Shown here: positions 44,963 to 54,239 of the stretch, piece after piece
How the letters are laid out: every line of letters starts with the position of its first letter
Position numbering within the stretch: position 1 is the first letter of the stretch
Origin: Rossellomorea marisflavi
GTDB taxonomy: Bacteria; Bacillota; Bacilli; Bacillales; Bacillaceae_B
DNA length: 64,000 nucleotides
Assembly: GCF_001274775.1 (NCBI RefSeq)
Contig: NZ_LGUE01000004.1
Coordinates: forward strand, 480,163-544,162
Reading direction: 5' to 3'
Position numbers and translations under genes: made by a program
Notes under the pieces: model-generated
The model's input: the letters and a program-made list of their open reading frames with translations, nothing else
What the model was told of the DNA's origin: nothing
Databases searched by the model: none

Positions 44963-45769
44963 ATGAATACGGAAGAGTTTTATAGACTTTGTCATTCCAC
45001 CGATCTCTACAAAAGTGTCGAGCAGAAAAATAGCGACATCACCGGAGGCAACATCACACGGGAAGAGATCGATCTCATAGAAGAATGGGAAGGCGTGGAA
45101 CGGGTGATGATCTCCGGCCTGAAGCAGGATACATTCGACTACTTCGTCCAACACCATGCCCACAAATTCAAGGCCATTCTATTCTGGAAAAATAAGCTCG
45201 TGGAGGACTGGTCCGGTCTGTCCACCCTGAAGGATGTGGAATTCATCGGGTATTTCCATAATCAGCGGATTACGGAGATGTGGGATATGACGGGGAATCA
45301 TGCCCTAAAAGGTCTTTCCATCAGCGACTTCACCAGGCTTCATTCACTTGACGGGATCCAGAAAGCCCCTGCCCTGGAACGGCTCCACTTCGGTGATGCC
45401 GTCTGGCCGGCGAGTGTGCTGGATGACCTGAAGCCGCTGGAGGGCTCACGCTTGAAGGAATTCACCTTTTCTGGCAAGAAGATCAAAGATGAGGACGTAT
45501 CAGTGTTTACCACGATGCCAGATCTGGAAGTCATGAACTCACCGACCAACCACTACACAACGGAGCAACTTGCGTGGCTGGTGGCCAAGCTCCCACACGT
45601 CGAAGGCTACGCGTTGAAGCCCTACATACAATTTGAGAATCGCTCAGAGAAGGACGTCCTGATCTGCGGGAAACGGAAGCCTTTCTTGTCATCAGGGAAG
45701 GATGATGCGAGGATCCAGAAGTATGCTGACAAGTTTGAAGAGTTGGTCCGGCAGTATAAAGAAGGATAA
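44963..45769 (+). CDS. Leucine-rich-repeat-like hypothetical protein
   Basis: A 268-residue soluble protein with spaced LxxLxxL-like turns (LSTLKDVEFIGYFHNQRITE, HALKGLSISDFTRLHSLDGI, ALERLHFGD) that suggest an LRR-like solenoid. No signal peptide. It is probably cotranscribed with the PH-domain gene (GGAGG at the join). Function unknown. Confidence 0.75.
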   Translation: MNTEEFYRLCHSTDLYKSVEQKNSDITGGNITREEIDLIEEWEGVERVMISGLKQDTFDYFVQHHAHKFKAILFWKNKLVEDWSGLSTLKDVEFIGYFHNQRITEMWDMTGNHALKGLSISDFTRLHSLDGIQKAPALERLHFGDAVWPASVLDDLKPLEGSRLKEFTFSGKKIKDEDVSVFTTMPDLEVMNSPTNHYTTEQLAWLVAKLPHVEGYALKPYIQFENRSEKDVLICGKRKPFLSSGKDDARIQKYADKFEELVRQYKEG

Positions 45770-45773
45770 AACC

Positions 45774-45811
45774 AAAACGCATGTAGGCCACTTCCCTACA
45801 TGCGTTTTTTA
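45774..45811. terminator. Strong bidirectional terminator
   Basis: AAAACGCATGTAGG/CCTACATGCGTTTT is a perfect 14-base stem with a 7-base loop between the LRR-like gene (+) and the MFS gene (-). Confidence 0.85.
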
Positions 45812-45929
45812 GTATTTGTAGGGAACGTCAGCAGCATCTCCCGTAACCAGGTTGATGAGACTGACCGCCACCGCCACCCATTCGGTCATTCCAATCGTAG
45901 ACCATTGACGTTCTGAGGTTTAAAGGGAA

Positions 45930-47171
45930 TCAATGAGTCGCTCGAATCTGTCTGGCACTCAAGATAACGCCAATCGTCACGACGATTAATATCAAGCTGC
46001 TCCAGAACATGATGTCCTGTATCGTGAGGCCGACCGTTAAGAGCATCGATGTGACCCCATATGAAATCGGAGTAAGACCCATGGAACTGATTGTCATCAA
46101 GCTCATGATCCTGCCGAGGTATTCCTTCGACACTTGCCTTTGAATGATGCTGATCACCGGTAGCGTCGTGATCTGGATGAATCCACCTACGAGGAATATG
46201 CTAGCCAGTCCTGTTGTGAAAGTGGTCGTCTGGGAGAATAAAAGGTAGCTGAACGAAAGACACAGCAAGGAATACAAGGCGATCTTGCCACGATGGCGAT
46301 TGGTGTTCCACGCGAACATGATGATCGAGCCAATCAACAGACCGATTGATAAGGAACCTTCAATCAGGCTGTAGGATAAGGCTGTACCGTCGAGGACGTT
46401 CCGGACGAAAATGGGAAGTCCCATGAACAACGGACCGACGATGATAAGATTGATCAGGACGGAGATCAGGAGCAGGCCTTGGAGGAGACTTGAGCCTTTT
46501 ATGTAAAGCAGTCCTTCCATCAGTTCCTTCTTAAGGGGGGTCCCCTCCACCCTTTCCTTCTCGACCTTGCTTTCGCGCATGAAGTAGAGTGGCAATGTGC
46601 CAGCTGCAAGAAGGATGGCAACGATGAAGAACGTAGTCTGGAAGTTGAACAGCGTGATCAATACGCCGCAGACGAGCGGTCCCGCCAGCATGGAGAGCTG
46701 GTTCGTTCCTTGGATCAATGAGTTGGCTTTCGTCAAGTTATGATCTTCCGTGATCATCGGGATGATCGAGTCTCTTGCAGGGTAGAAGAAGGCACCCAAT
46801 ACCCCGAATGCGACGGCATAGATCACGAATATGAAGATGGGGATTACAGCGTACGCAACAAGCACGATGACCAAGCTGAAAATCAAGATCACCCTTGTAA
46901 GATCCGACCAGAACATGAGCCTGGTCTTGTCCCATCTATCAGCAATGACACCGCCGATGAACAATAAGAAGATCTGGGGCAAGGTGGATCCGATCATCAC
47001 GAACCCCACTGCCGCTTGGAGATTGAGAATCGTTACGATGTACCAGGATTGTGTGAATAGGAACATGGAAGCACCTAGACTTGAAAAGACGCTGGAGGCC
47101 AACAGATAAATAAACTGCTTGTTCTTCCAGATGGAATCTTGCTTGACCTGGAGCTGGATTGATTGTTCCAT
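45930..47171 (-). CDS. MFS exporter
   Basis: A 413-residue major facilitator with about 12 transmembrane helices. The loop between helices 2 and 3 has GGVIADRWDKTRLMFWSD, the GxxxDRxxRR-type motif A. Its type (MdfA/MefA-like or enterobactin-exporter-like) exports drugs or secondary metabolites. It is last in the run ketosynthase-RND-CPBP-MFS, 14 bases after the CPBP stop, so it is probably a product-export or self-resistance gene. The region 45812-45929 has nothing coding. Confidence 0.9.
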   Translation of the reverse strand: MEQSIQLQVKQDSIWKNKQFIYLLASSVFSSLGASMFLFTQSWYIVTILNLQAAVGFVMIGSTLPQIFLLFIGGVIADRWDKTRLMFWSDLTRVILIFSLVIVLVAYAVIPIFIFVIYAVAFGVLGAFFYPARDSIIPMITEDHNLTKANSLIQGTNQLSMLAGPLVCGVLITLFNFQTTFFIVAILLAAGTLPLYFMRESKVEKERVEGTPLKKELMEGLLYIKGSSLLQGLLLISVLINLIIVGPLFMGLPIFVRNVLDGTALSYSLIEGSLSIGLLIGSIIMFAWNTNRHRGKIALYSLLCLSFSYLLFSQTTTFTTGLASIFLVGGFIQITTLPVISIIQRQVSKEYLGRIMSLMTISSMGLTPISYGVTSMLLTVGLTIQDIMFWSSLILIVVTIGVILSARQIRATH

Positions 47172-47185
47172 TTTTATTTTCCTCC

Positions 47186-47872
47186 CTAACTAACCAAATA
47201 GACTAGAGTCATTAAGCTGAGATTGAACAACGCATGGGCGACCATGGGCACGTAGATAGAGTTTGTCCGTTCATAGAGTATGGCGAATACCAATCCATTC
47301 ACAAAGTTGACGGGGAGGATATCAATGGATGGAAGGTGGACCAGAGAAAAAATGAGCGCGCTGAACACAATGGCTTTCTTTACTCCGAACCGATTGCGTA
47401 ACGTCGGATAGATAAATCCTCTATATAAGACCTCCTCGTAGATGGGGGAAACGATGACAGAGGAGAACACGGCTAGAAGGATCGCAAAAAGATACGTGTC
47501 ATCCACAGCATTCGATCGACTATTGGGTGACACACCTATGATGCTGTACATGGCGAACAATAATAGGAGCGAAACAATCAAGGCCCCAAAGGTGTAAAGG
47601 AGAATCATCTTCTTATGCTGAATGATCTTCTTCGCATTGAATATGCCGATCACTTTCCAACTGATGCTGTATTTCCTCACTCCCCACAGATAAACAGTCG
47701 CAAAGGCGACGACTGCGAGGAACATTCCGCCAATCGTTCCCGCCTCCAACGAGCTCAGTCCCATCCGTGATAGACCCGGCTTAATGAATAGATCGGCGAC
47801 CACGAAGCCGGCGACCAGATTGATCGCCAGTACGATCATGGCATCCTTCAACTTCCAAAATGCACTTCCCAT
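47186..47872 (-). CDS. CPBP-family intramembrane metalloprotease
   Basis: A 228-residue multi-pass protein with the Abi/CPBP motifs: EEVLYRGFIYPTLRNR (EExxxR, motif 1), FSALIFSLVHLP (FxxxH, motif 2) and VPMVAHALFNLS (HxxxN-type, motif 3). Members cleave membrane peptides or give bacteriocin/metabolite immunity. Between two exporters of a biosynthetic cluster, an immunity role is reasonable. Confidence 0.9.
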   Translation of the reverse strand: MGSAFWKLKDAMIVLAINLVAGFVVADLFIKPGLSRMGLSSLEAGTIGGMFLAVVAFATVYLWGVRKYSISWKVIGIFNAKKIIQHKKMILLYTFGALIVSLLLLFAMYSIIGVSPNSRSNAVDDTYLFAILLAVFSSVIVSPIYEEVLYRGFIYPTLRNRFGVKKAIVFSALIFSLVHLPSIDILPVNFVNGLVFAILYERTNSIYVPMVAHALFNLSLMTLVYLVS

Positions 47873-47896
47873 GTTGACTCACCTCTTCCTGAATTT

Positions 47897-47927
47897 TAAA
47901 AAGAAAGGCTTAGCAACATGCTAAGCC
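47897..47927 (-). terminator. Terminator overlapping the RND gene end
   Basis: On the minus strand GGCTTAG-CATGTTG-CTAAGCC is followed by TTTCTTTTT. The left arm contains the TAG stop of the RND gene, so some transcripts end there and the CPBP and MFS genes may be read at a lower level. Confidence 0.7.
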
Positions 47928-50900
47928 ACTTCTCCTTTCTCATGTCCTTTCCGGTTCTTCCTCCCCAACTTCATCTTCATCTTCGCTAAGGTTTCATAGG
48001 CAACCGGAACGATGAACAACGTTAGGACCGTAGAAGAGATGAGTCCCCCGATGACTGTGATCCCTAGGCCACTTGAGATGAGTCCGCTTCCGTCGGACTC
48101 TCCTGTAATAACCAGCGGTGCAAGAGCCCCAATGGTGGCAAGGGCGGTCATGAAAATCGGACGTAGTCGTGTCATGCCCGCTTCCAGGATGGATTCTCTT
48201 GTGGAATACCCTTGTTTTTCCTTTTGAACAATGCGATCGACCAGAACAATGGCGTTGGTGACGACAATCCCGATCAGCATCAAAGCTCCGATCATGACGG
48301 AGATACTGATGGGTTCGTTCATGACGACCAGTCCGACCAAGCTTCCAATGATGGCATACGGTAATGAGAAGAGGATGGCAAGGGGGGCAAGACCGCCTCC
48401 GAATGTCAACACCAATACGAAATACACGATCATAATGGCACTGATGATGGCTATCCCTAACTGTGTGAACGATTCATCGATCTGATCGGCCACTCCGCCG
48501 ACTTCTACTTCAATGCCATCAGCGAGATCCAATTGATCGACCTCTTTCTGAACCTTGGATGTTACAGCTGCCACATCATCACCGGTGATACTAGCCGTGA
48601 TCACACCGTATACCTTCCCGTTTCGCTTCGTGATGGAGGCTGGAGCCGTTTCTTCCTCTACTTTCACGAGCTCTGACAGCTTGACATTTTCATTCGTCAG
48701 CGTTTGGACACGTTTATCTTCCAGTGAAAAGGCAGATCCCTCTTCTTGACCTTGGGAAACGTTGACCGGGATCATTTCTCCCCCCTCATTCAAGCTGGTG
48801 ATCTGGGTGGAGGACGACCCTTGACTGAGAACATCAAAGATTTGGAGAGGCTGGATATTAAGGCTCGCGATCTTTTCAGTATCAAGGACGAAACCAAGTT
48901 GTTTTAAGGATTCAGACGTACTGGCCTTCAATCCAGTCAACTCATTTTCACTTTCTAACGTTCCATTTATCTTTTCTACTGCTTCGTTGACTTCTCCGCT
49001 GTTGTCCCCGTAGACGAATAGGGAGAGGGTATTGTATCCTGATCCGGAACTTTGAATGTCCCATTCTCCTTTATTCACATCTTTTAACTTGGATGCCAGT
49101 TCATCCTGTTCTTTTGTGATATCAGCCAGCTCCGGGTGATAATTGATGATGAAGAGGACTTGCTTGGTGTCTGACGGGTTCAAGGGGTTCCCTTCCCCGA
49201 AGGAAGCCTGGACGTCATTAAGATGGTCTCTCTCCAATAACACATCTTCCGATTTTTGGATTTCTTTCTTTATATCATCATTTGTTGATCCTGGGACAGG
49301 ATTATAGGATGCAATGATGACCTTGTTCTCGCTGTCAGGGATGAAACTCACCCCGATCATCGGGAGAAGGAACAGGCTCCCGACCAAGAGTACATTCACG
49401 ATGACAAAGCTGATGATTTTATGGTTCAGGCTCCAGTTAAGAAGTCTCTTATATGGTGACTTCCTTCTCTCTTTGGAGCGTTTGCTGTTGTGCTGGATGT
49501 TTTTGCGTAACAATAAGTGAGCCATCATCGGCACGATGGTGATCGATACTATTAGAGAGGCCAGCAAGGCAAACACGATCGTCAACCCGAACGGTAGAAA
49601 CAGCTCACCCACCGGTCCATCGATCAAACCCAACGGTAAAAATACGCCGATCGTGACAATGGTGGAAGACACAATCGGTGAAAACATTTCAGCCGTGGCC
49701 TCTTTGATCAATTCAAACCCCTTCAACGTTTCACCCTTCAATGTCATCCTTCTGAAGATATTCTCGATCACCACGATGGAATCATCCACGACACGGCCGA
49801 TTGCCACAGTCATGGCCCCGAGTGTCATCAGATTCAGCGTGATGTCCAATTGATTCAAGACCATAAGGGAGATGATGAGAGACAATGGGATGGACACCAC
49901 CGCTATGATCGTCGTTTTGATGTTTCTCAGGAACATCAAAATGATCAGGATCGCAAACGCCGCTCCCATTAAGGCCTTTTGGAACATCACATGCACCGAG
50001 TCCTTGATTGGATCACCTTCATTCAACACAGAGGTGAAGGCCAGTGAATCCTTCTTCTTCTCAAGCTCTTTCATCTTCTCTTGGATTCCATCGACCACTT
50101 GGACCGTATTCCCGGCCGCATTCTTGTAAACCTGGATCCCAATGGCCTCCTTGCCATTCATCCTGGATACGGATTTTTCCTTTGTGACCTCATTGATCGT
50201 CGAGATTTCACTCATCTTGACAAATGTCTTCCCATTCTCTGATTCACCTGGAGACGGTACAACGGGAATTTCTAAGTTTTTGAGATCCTCTGCCGACGTA
50301 ACGGAACCTTTAATCACGGCAGACTGCTCTTCATCATCCACCACTTGTAAGCCTAAGGGAGCATCACTACTGATGGATTGGATATAGTCAATGACATTTT
50401 GTTCAGTAAGATTGAACGCATTCAAATCCTTATCGTTGAACGACACTTCCAGTTCTTTTTGGATCGTTCCGACCACTTTAATGTCTGAAATGCCTTCCAC
50501 ACTCTCAAACTCGCTTTTGATGGTCGTTTCTGCATAATGACTCAACTCTTGCAAGCTTTCATTCTCATCAGTCAATGCCAGAACAAGGACCGGCAAGTCG
50601 TTATAGCTGACCCTGGCCACCCTCGGCTGTTCTGCGTCCGACGGTAAGCCGAGGGACTGGACGGCTTCTTTCACTTCCCCTTCTGCATCTTCCATATTTT
50701 TCTTCAGATCATACTGGATCTGAATGGAAGAGGCATTTTCGAATGAAGTGGACGTAACGCTTTTGACACCTTCGAGATTTGAGACCGTATTCTCGATAGG
50801 CTCGGTCACTTGTTCCAGGATCTCATTCGGTGAAGCTCCTGGATAGACGGTGGTGACATCGACGACCGGCTCATTGATATTCGGCAATGTTTCAAGCTTC

Positions 50901-50998
50901 ATTGAGTAACCGGAATATGTACCAAAGAGGATGACGAAGATCGTCAGTATCCAGAGGGCGAGTTTGTTGTTAATAGAGAAGCTTATCAGTTTTTTCAT
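47921..50998 (-). CDS. RND-family efflux pump (SwrC-like)
   Basis: A 1025-residue HAE1-type RND transporter: short N-terminus, first transmembrane helix (LALWILTIFVILFGTYSG), large extracytoplasmic loops, GRVVDDSIVVIENIFRR with the proton-relay acids in helix 4, and the second half starting near residue 515. B. subtilis SwrC is the closest known analogue and gives surfactin self-resistance. The start ATG 50998 overlaps the ketosynthase stop as ATGA, so pump and ketosynthase are co-translated. A role exporting the cluster product is likely. Confidence 0.93.
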   Translation of the reverse strand: MKKLISFSINNKLALWILTIFVILFGTYSGYSMKLETLPNINEPVVDVTTVYPGASPNEILEQVTEPIENTVSNLEGVKSVTSTSFENASSIQIQYDLKKNMEDAEGEVKEAVQSLGLPSDAEQPRVARVSYNDLPVLVLALTDENESLQELSHYAETTIKSEFESVEGISDIKVVGTIQKELEVSFNDKDLNAFNLTEQNVIDYIQSISSDAPLGLQVVDDEEQSAVIKGSVTSAEDLKNLEIPVVPSPGESENGKTFVKMSEISTINEVTKEKSVSRMNGKEAIGIQVYKNAAGNTVQVVDGIQEKMKELEKKKDSLAFTSVLNEGDPIKDSVHVMFQKALMGAAFAILIILMFLRNIKTTIIAVVSIPLSLIISLMVLNQLDITLNLMTLGAMTVAIGRVVDDSIVVIENIFRRMTLKGETLKGFELIKEATAEMFSPIVSSTIVTIGVFLPLGLIDGPVGELFLPFGLTIVFALLASLIVSITIVPMMAHLLLRKNIQHNSKRSKERRKSPYKRLLNWSLNHKIISFVIVNVLLVGSLFLLPMIGVSFIPDSENKVIIASYNPVPGSTNDDIKKEIQKSEDVLLERDHLNDVQASFGEGNPLNPSDTKQVLFIINYHPELADITKEQDELASKLKDVNKGEWDIQSSGSGYNTLSLFVYGDNSGEVNEAVEKINGTLESENELTGLKASTSESLKQLGFVLDTEKIASLNIQPLQIFDVLSQGSSSTQITSLNEGGEMIPVNVSQGQEEGSAFSLEDKRVQTLTNENVKLSELVKVEEETAPASITKRNGKVYGVITASITGDDVAAVTSKVQKEVDQLDLADGIEVEVGGVADQIDESFTQLGIAIISAIMIVYFVLVLTFGGGLAPLAILFSLPYAIIGSLVGLVVMNEPISISVMIGALMLIGIVVTNAIVLVDRIVQKEKQGYSTRESILEAGMTRLRPIFMTALATIGALAPLVITGESDGSGLISSGLGITVIGGLISSTVLTLFIVPVAYETLAKMKMKLGRKNRKGHEKGEVA

Positions 50999-52236
50999 GT
51001 GTATGGATCTCCTTTAACGTCTTGTAGGATTAAACTTGCATTATGTCCGCCGAATCCAAAGGAATTAGTCATGGCCACGTTGATCGATGTATGCAACGGA
51101 GCACCCCTGACGACATTCAACCTGAGCTTCTGATCTACTGGATCCGTATTAACCGTTGCGGGGATCAAATCATGGACGATGGAAAGGACGGTGGAGACTA
51201 CCTCTGCCGCGCCCGATCCTCCCAGCATGTGGCCGGTCATGGATTTGATGGCATTAATAGGGATCCTGTGGCCATCCGGACCGAAGGCAAGATGGATTGC
51301 TTTTGCTTCCATTTCGTCGTTTAACTTCGTACCTGTCCCGTGTGCATTGATGTAATCGACATGGCTTACTCCTGCTTCTTCCATGGCCTTTTCCATTGCT
51401 TCAGCTGCCAGCAATCCCTCCGGGTGAGGTGCCGTGATATGATAGGCATCTGTTGTGGCCGCGTACCCGACCACTTCAGCGAGGATTTCAGCCCCTCTGG
51501 CGACGGCATGATCATATGCTTCCAATACGACCATACCGGCTCCCGCTCCCATGAGAAACCCGTCCCTATCCTCACTAAACGGCCTGCTGGCTGAACCTGG
51601 ATTCTCGTTTCCCCTGCTCATGGCGTGAATCCGGTCAAGACCCGCCATGTTCAATGGCTGGATGCCATCATCCGTCCCACCTGCAATCATGATATCGGCG
51701 TAGTCGGACTGAATATATCGGAATGCCTCTCCGATAGCATTGGTACCGGATGCACAAGCGGTGGACATCGAATAAGCAGGCCCGGTAGCGTGTATCTTCC
51801 TCGCTATTTGGATGGGCGCATTGTTGATCATCGCACCGATATGCTTTTGAGGATCGATTTCGCCTCCATTTAATTGGTTTACGTGGTTTTCATGGAGGAA
51901 TGGATCTCCACCGTTACTGGACCCCACAATGACCCCAACCCTGCTCGGCTCATGTGTCAATTGAGTCAATCCTGCATGCTCCCAGCCTTCAAGCGCTGCG
52001 GTCATGGCGTATTGAGCAAAGGTATCCATCCGTTCCCATTCTTCTTTTTCAATAAAAGGATGAGATTTGAAATCTGTCACTTCGGCTGCAATTTTTGTTC
52101 CATATCCGTCTGTATGGAAACCGGTGATGAGCCGTCCACCACGTATTCCTTCCGTGAGACTGGTCCAAAAATTTTCCCGGCCAACCCCGATCGGACTGAC
52201 TACGCCACATCCACTTATGACTACTCGACGCTTCAC
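50995..52236 (-). CDS. Beta-ketoacyl synthase (KS-alpha, FabF-like)
   Basis: About 413 residues with an intact Cys-His-His triad: STACASGTNAIGEAF (Cys about 163), INAHGTGTKLNDEME (His about 303) and IKSMTGHMLGGSGAAE (His about 340). It condenses malonyl-ACP with the growing acyl chain. I use GTG 52236 with AAAGGAG 8 bases upstream; the frame extends to 52260. It is separated from the rest of the pathway genes by a terminator, and overlaps the RND gene, so it leads a second transcription unit. Confidence 0.94.
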   Translation of the reverse strand: MKRRVVISGCGVVSPIGVGRENFWTSLTEGIRGGRLITGFHTDGYGTKIAAEVTDFKSHPFIEKEEWERMDTFAQYAMTAALEGWEHAGLTQLTHEPSRVGVIVGSSNGGDPFLHENHVNQLNGGEIDPQKHIGAMINNAPIQIARKIHATGPAYSMSTACASGTNAIGEAFRYIQSDYADIMIAGGTDDGIQPLNMAGLDRIHAMSRGNENPGSASRPFSEDRDGFLMGAGAGMVVLEAYDHAVARGAEILAEVVGYAATTDAYHITAPHPEGLLAAEAMEKAMEEAGVSHVDYINAHGTGTKLNDEMEAKAIHLAFGPDGHRIPINAIKSMTGHMLGGSGAAEVVSTVLSIVHDLIPATVNTDPVDQKLRLNVVRGAPLHTSINVAMTNSFGFGGHNASLILQDVKGDPYT

Positions 52237-52356
52237 GTAATGATCTCCTTTCGAGTTCAAATGATCTCACTTCCTCATTCTATTAAAGTGCCAAAAGAAA
52301 AAACCTAGAAAATCACGCAAATTTTCCACCATTCTGTAAAATGCGGAAATAGTACC

Positions 52357-52383
52357 AAAAAAGGCTCCCATGACGGGAGCCCT
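52357..52383 (-). terminator. Terminator between the dehydratase and ketosynthase
   Basis: On the minus strand GGGCTCCCG-TCAT-GGGAGCC (stem GGCTCCC/GGGAGCC) ends in TTTTTT, 7 bases after the dehydratase stop. It divides the cluster into an upstream and a downstream message. The 120 bases on to 52237 contain no gene and may hold a promoter. Confidence 0.85.
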
Positions 52384-52389
52384 TCAGTA

Positions 52390-52800
52390 TTATGATCGAA
52401 GGTAGGAAACGGTGATTTCTTCAACCTCTGCGACTTTCAATCCATTGACAGATGCCGTTCCCCTCCCTTTAAATGCCTGTGAGCGGAGCTTGATGATTTC
52501 AAATTCCAGATCCAATTGGTCACCGGGGTGAACGGAATGAAAGAACCTCACATTCCTCACACCTGATAACAATCCCAGGCTCTTCTCCTTTTCCGGAAGC
52601 ACGAAGGCCCCCAATTGTCCTATTGCCTCTAAAATAAGAACCTCGGGCATCTTGGGGTTCTCTTCATTCCGATTCATGAACCAGTCCCCTCTCGATACCA
52701 ATTTGATTCCTTTCGCATAGGTGAGTTCTTCCTTACAGACCACTTGATCTATCAATAAGAAGGGGTATCTGTGAGGAAGGACCGATTGTATATCGATCAT
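52390..52800 (-). CDS. FabZ-like 3-hydroxyacyl-ACP dehydratase
   Basis: A 136-residue hot-dog fold protein: VLPHRYPFLLIDQVV holds the catalytic His and MPEVLILEAIGQLGAFV the catalytic Glu; RNVRFFHSVHPGDQL is the downstream strand pair. It removes water from the 3-hydroxyacyl chain to give the 2-enoyl product. The start ATG 52800 has GGGAGG 8 bases before; a longer frame to 52866 lies within the gene upstream. Confidence 0.9.
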   Translation of the reverse strand: MIDIQSVLPHRYPFLLIDQVVCKEELTYAKGIKLVSRGDWFMNRNEENPKMPEVLILEAIGQLGAFVLPEKEKSLGLLSGVRNVRFFHSVHPGDQLDLEFEIIKLRSQAFKGRGTASVNGLKVAEVEEITVSYLRS

Positions 52801-52819
52801 ACGTTCATCCTCCCTTTCA

Positions 52820-53917
52820 TCAGGCAAGCTTGATAACCAAACTTGCGTTATGACCTTGAAAGTCAAAACAATTGATCATTGCAATTGCTTTATTCCCCCA
52901 CCTTTTCTGCTCCCTTGTAAAAGCTAGGGTTTGCAAAGCAAAAATGGTATTCGTCACCCCGATGGCTGCCATCAAGTTGCCTGTTTTCCTTTTAAACACG
53001 TGAGTCGGGACTGTTGCTCCTTGAAAAACTGCATCCATGGCCATCTCCTCTGCTCGATCATAGGACGGGATTCCCGCTGCTTGCGGGATCACGATGGATA
53101 CCTCCTTGGGCGTGACCCCGGCATCTTTCAATGCTGAACGCATCGTCGCCGTATACGATTCTTCCATACGATCCAAGCGGGTCCCCATACTGAACCCCAT
53201 GACTGTGCCGAGTATATCCGCGCCTCTCCTTTCAGCCGACTCCATCGATTCCATCACGATGGATCCTGCACCAGCACAAAGGACAGGCCCTTTACTGTCT
53301 TCAGTGTAGGGATGATAGGCTCGCTGATCGGATTGGGAAATATTCAAACGTTCGTATCCCTCACGCGTTAGATCGGATATATCTCCTTGAGTTCCTCCTG
53401 CTACAATCAGAGATGTTCCTTCATTCTGAATTGCCCTCAATCCATGTCCGATGGCTATTAGACTACCCGCCTCTCCCGCAATGATGGTGCCGGAAGGGCC
53501 ATGTGATCCATTTTTGATGGCAATTTCTGCAGGTGGTGAGTTGATCATGGAAGCAGATGAGTAGTAAGGACTGACCCTTTTCGGCCCTCTTTCCAGTAAC
53601 AAGAGATGGTTATCCAATAGGAATTGATCTGCCCCGTTTCCTGCAGCTCCTACATATACTCCCATCCCTTTTGTCTCGTGAGGGCTGTTTATGTTGGCAT
53701 GCGTCAAGGCTTCCATGGATGCAACCATGGCATAGCGGGTGAAACTGTCGAGTCTTTTTCGTTCTTTCTTCTCAAAATACTCGGTGACATCTAATGGGCG
53801 TACATCTTCAATAGATTCAAGAGCATTCGATGGTTGGAGGCGGCTCCATGCTTCCTGTACATTCTTTCCTAAATGATTGACCATACCGTACCCGGTTATG
53901 GCAACATTAGACCCCAT
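52820..53917 (-). CDS. Ketosynthase-like chain-length-factor-type partner (KS-beta)
   Basis: A 365-residue ketosynthase fold without the catalytic triad. The nucleophile loop reads GTIIAGEAGSLIAIG, with Glu where the Cys belongs; the first His motif (HGTGT) is AAGIPS, and the second (TGH) is TGN. Known type II polyketide chain-length factors have lost the same Cys (often Gln) and pair with an active ketosynthase. The intact partner here is the gene at 50995-52236. It is shorter than a normal ketosynthase (about 410). It probably forms the heterodimer that sets chain length. Confidence 0.88.
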   Translation of the reverse strand: MGSNVAITGYGMVNHLGKNVQEAWSRLQPSNALESIEDVRPLDVTEYFEKKERKRLDSFTRYAMVASMEALTHANINSPHETKGMGVYVGAAGNGADQFLLDNHLLLLERGPKRVSPYYSSASMINSPPAEIAIKNGSHGPSGTIIAGEAGSLIAIGHGLRAIQNEGTSLIVAGGTQGDISDLTREGYERLNISQSDQRAYHPYTEDSKGPVLCAGAGSIVMESMESAERRGADILGTVMGFSMGTRLDRMEESYTATMRSALKDAGVTPKEVSIVIPQAAGIPSYDRAEEMAMDAVFQGATVPTHVFKRKTGNLMAAIGVTNTIFALQTLAFTREQKRWGNKAIAMINCFDFQGHNASLVIKLA

Positions 53918-53937
53918 GATTATACCTCCTTCTTTTT

Positions 53938-53965
53938 AAAAATGACCCCTGCTTAGCAGGGATCA
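53938..53965 (-). promoter_or_regulatory. Hairpin with T-run between ACP and KS-beta genes
   Basis: On the minus strand GATCCCTGC-TAA-GCAGGGGTC is followed by ATTTTT. It looks like an intrinsic terminator inside the operon and may attenuate, giving more ACP message than message for downstream genes. Confidence 0.65.
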
Positions 53966-53974
53966 TCAAGTGTA

Positions 53975-54232
53975 TCAGCGAGAAGATTCTTCTTGTTTTT
54001 GTTTCTCGATAAATTCAACAATGTTGTTGACGGTTTGAAAGCTTGTCGTATTGATTGCTTCCAATTGCAAATCGAATTTCTTCTTCATGAGATTGATGAA
54101 TAATAGGACGTCCATGGAATCCAGGCCGTATGGGGACTTTTCCCCGAACAAGTGGACATCATCTTGAATCTCCTCTGGAGTCACGGATAGGTTATATGAT
54201 TGTACAAATTCCTCTTTGATAGCTTGTTTCAT
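53975..54232 (-). CDS. Acyl carrier protein
   Basis: An 85-residue acidic four-helix carrier. GLDSMDVLLFINLM (about residues 35-48) holds the DSxxx serine that carries phosphopantetheine. It is dedicated to this cluster, being flanked by KAS III and KS-beta genes, and is the likely tether for chain growth. ATG 54232 lies 7 bases after the KAS III stop. Confidence 0.93.
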   Translation of the reverse strand: MKQAIKEEFVQSYNLSVTPEEIQDDVHLFGEKSPYGLDSMDVLLFINLMKKKFDLQLEAINTTSFQTVNNIVEFIEKQKQEESSR

Positions 54233-54239
54233 TGTTTTA

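Noticed and set aside
45340..45791. Minus-strand frames over the LRR-like gene
   Set aside because: No ribosome binding site, and they overlap both the LRR-like gene and the terminator at 45774-45811.
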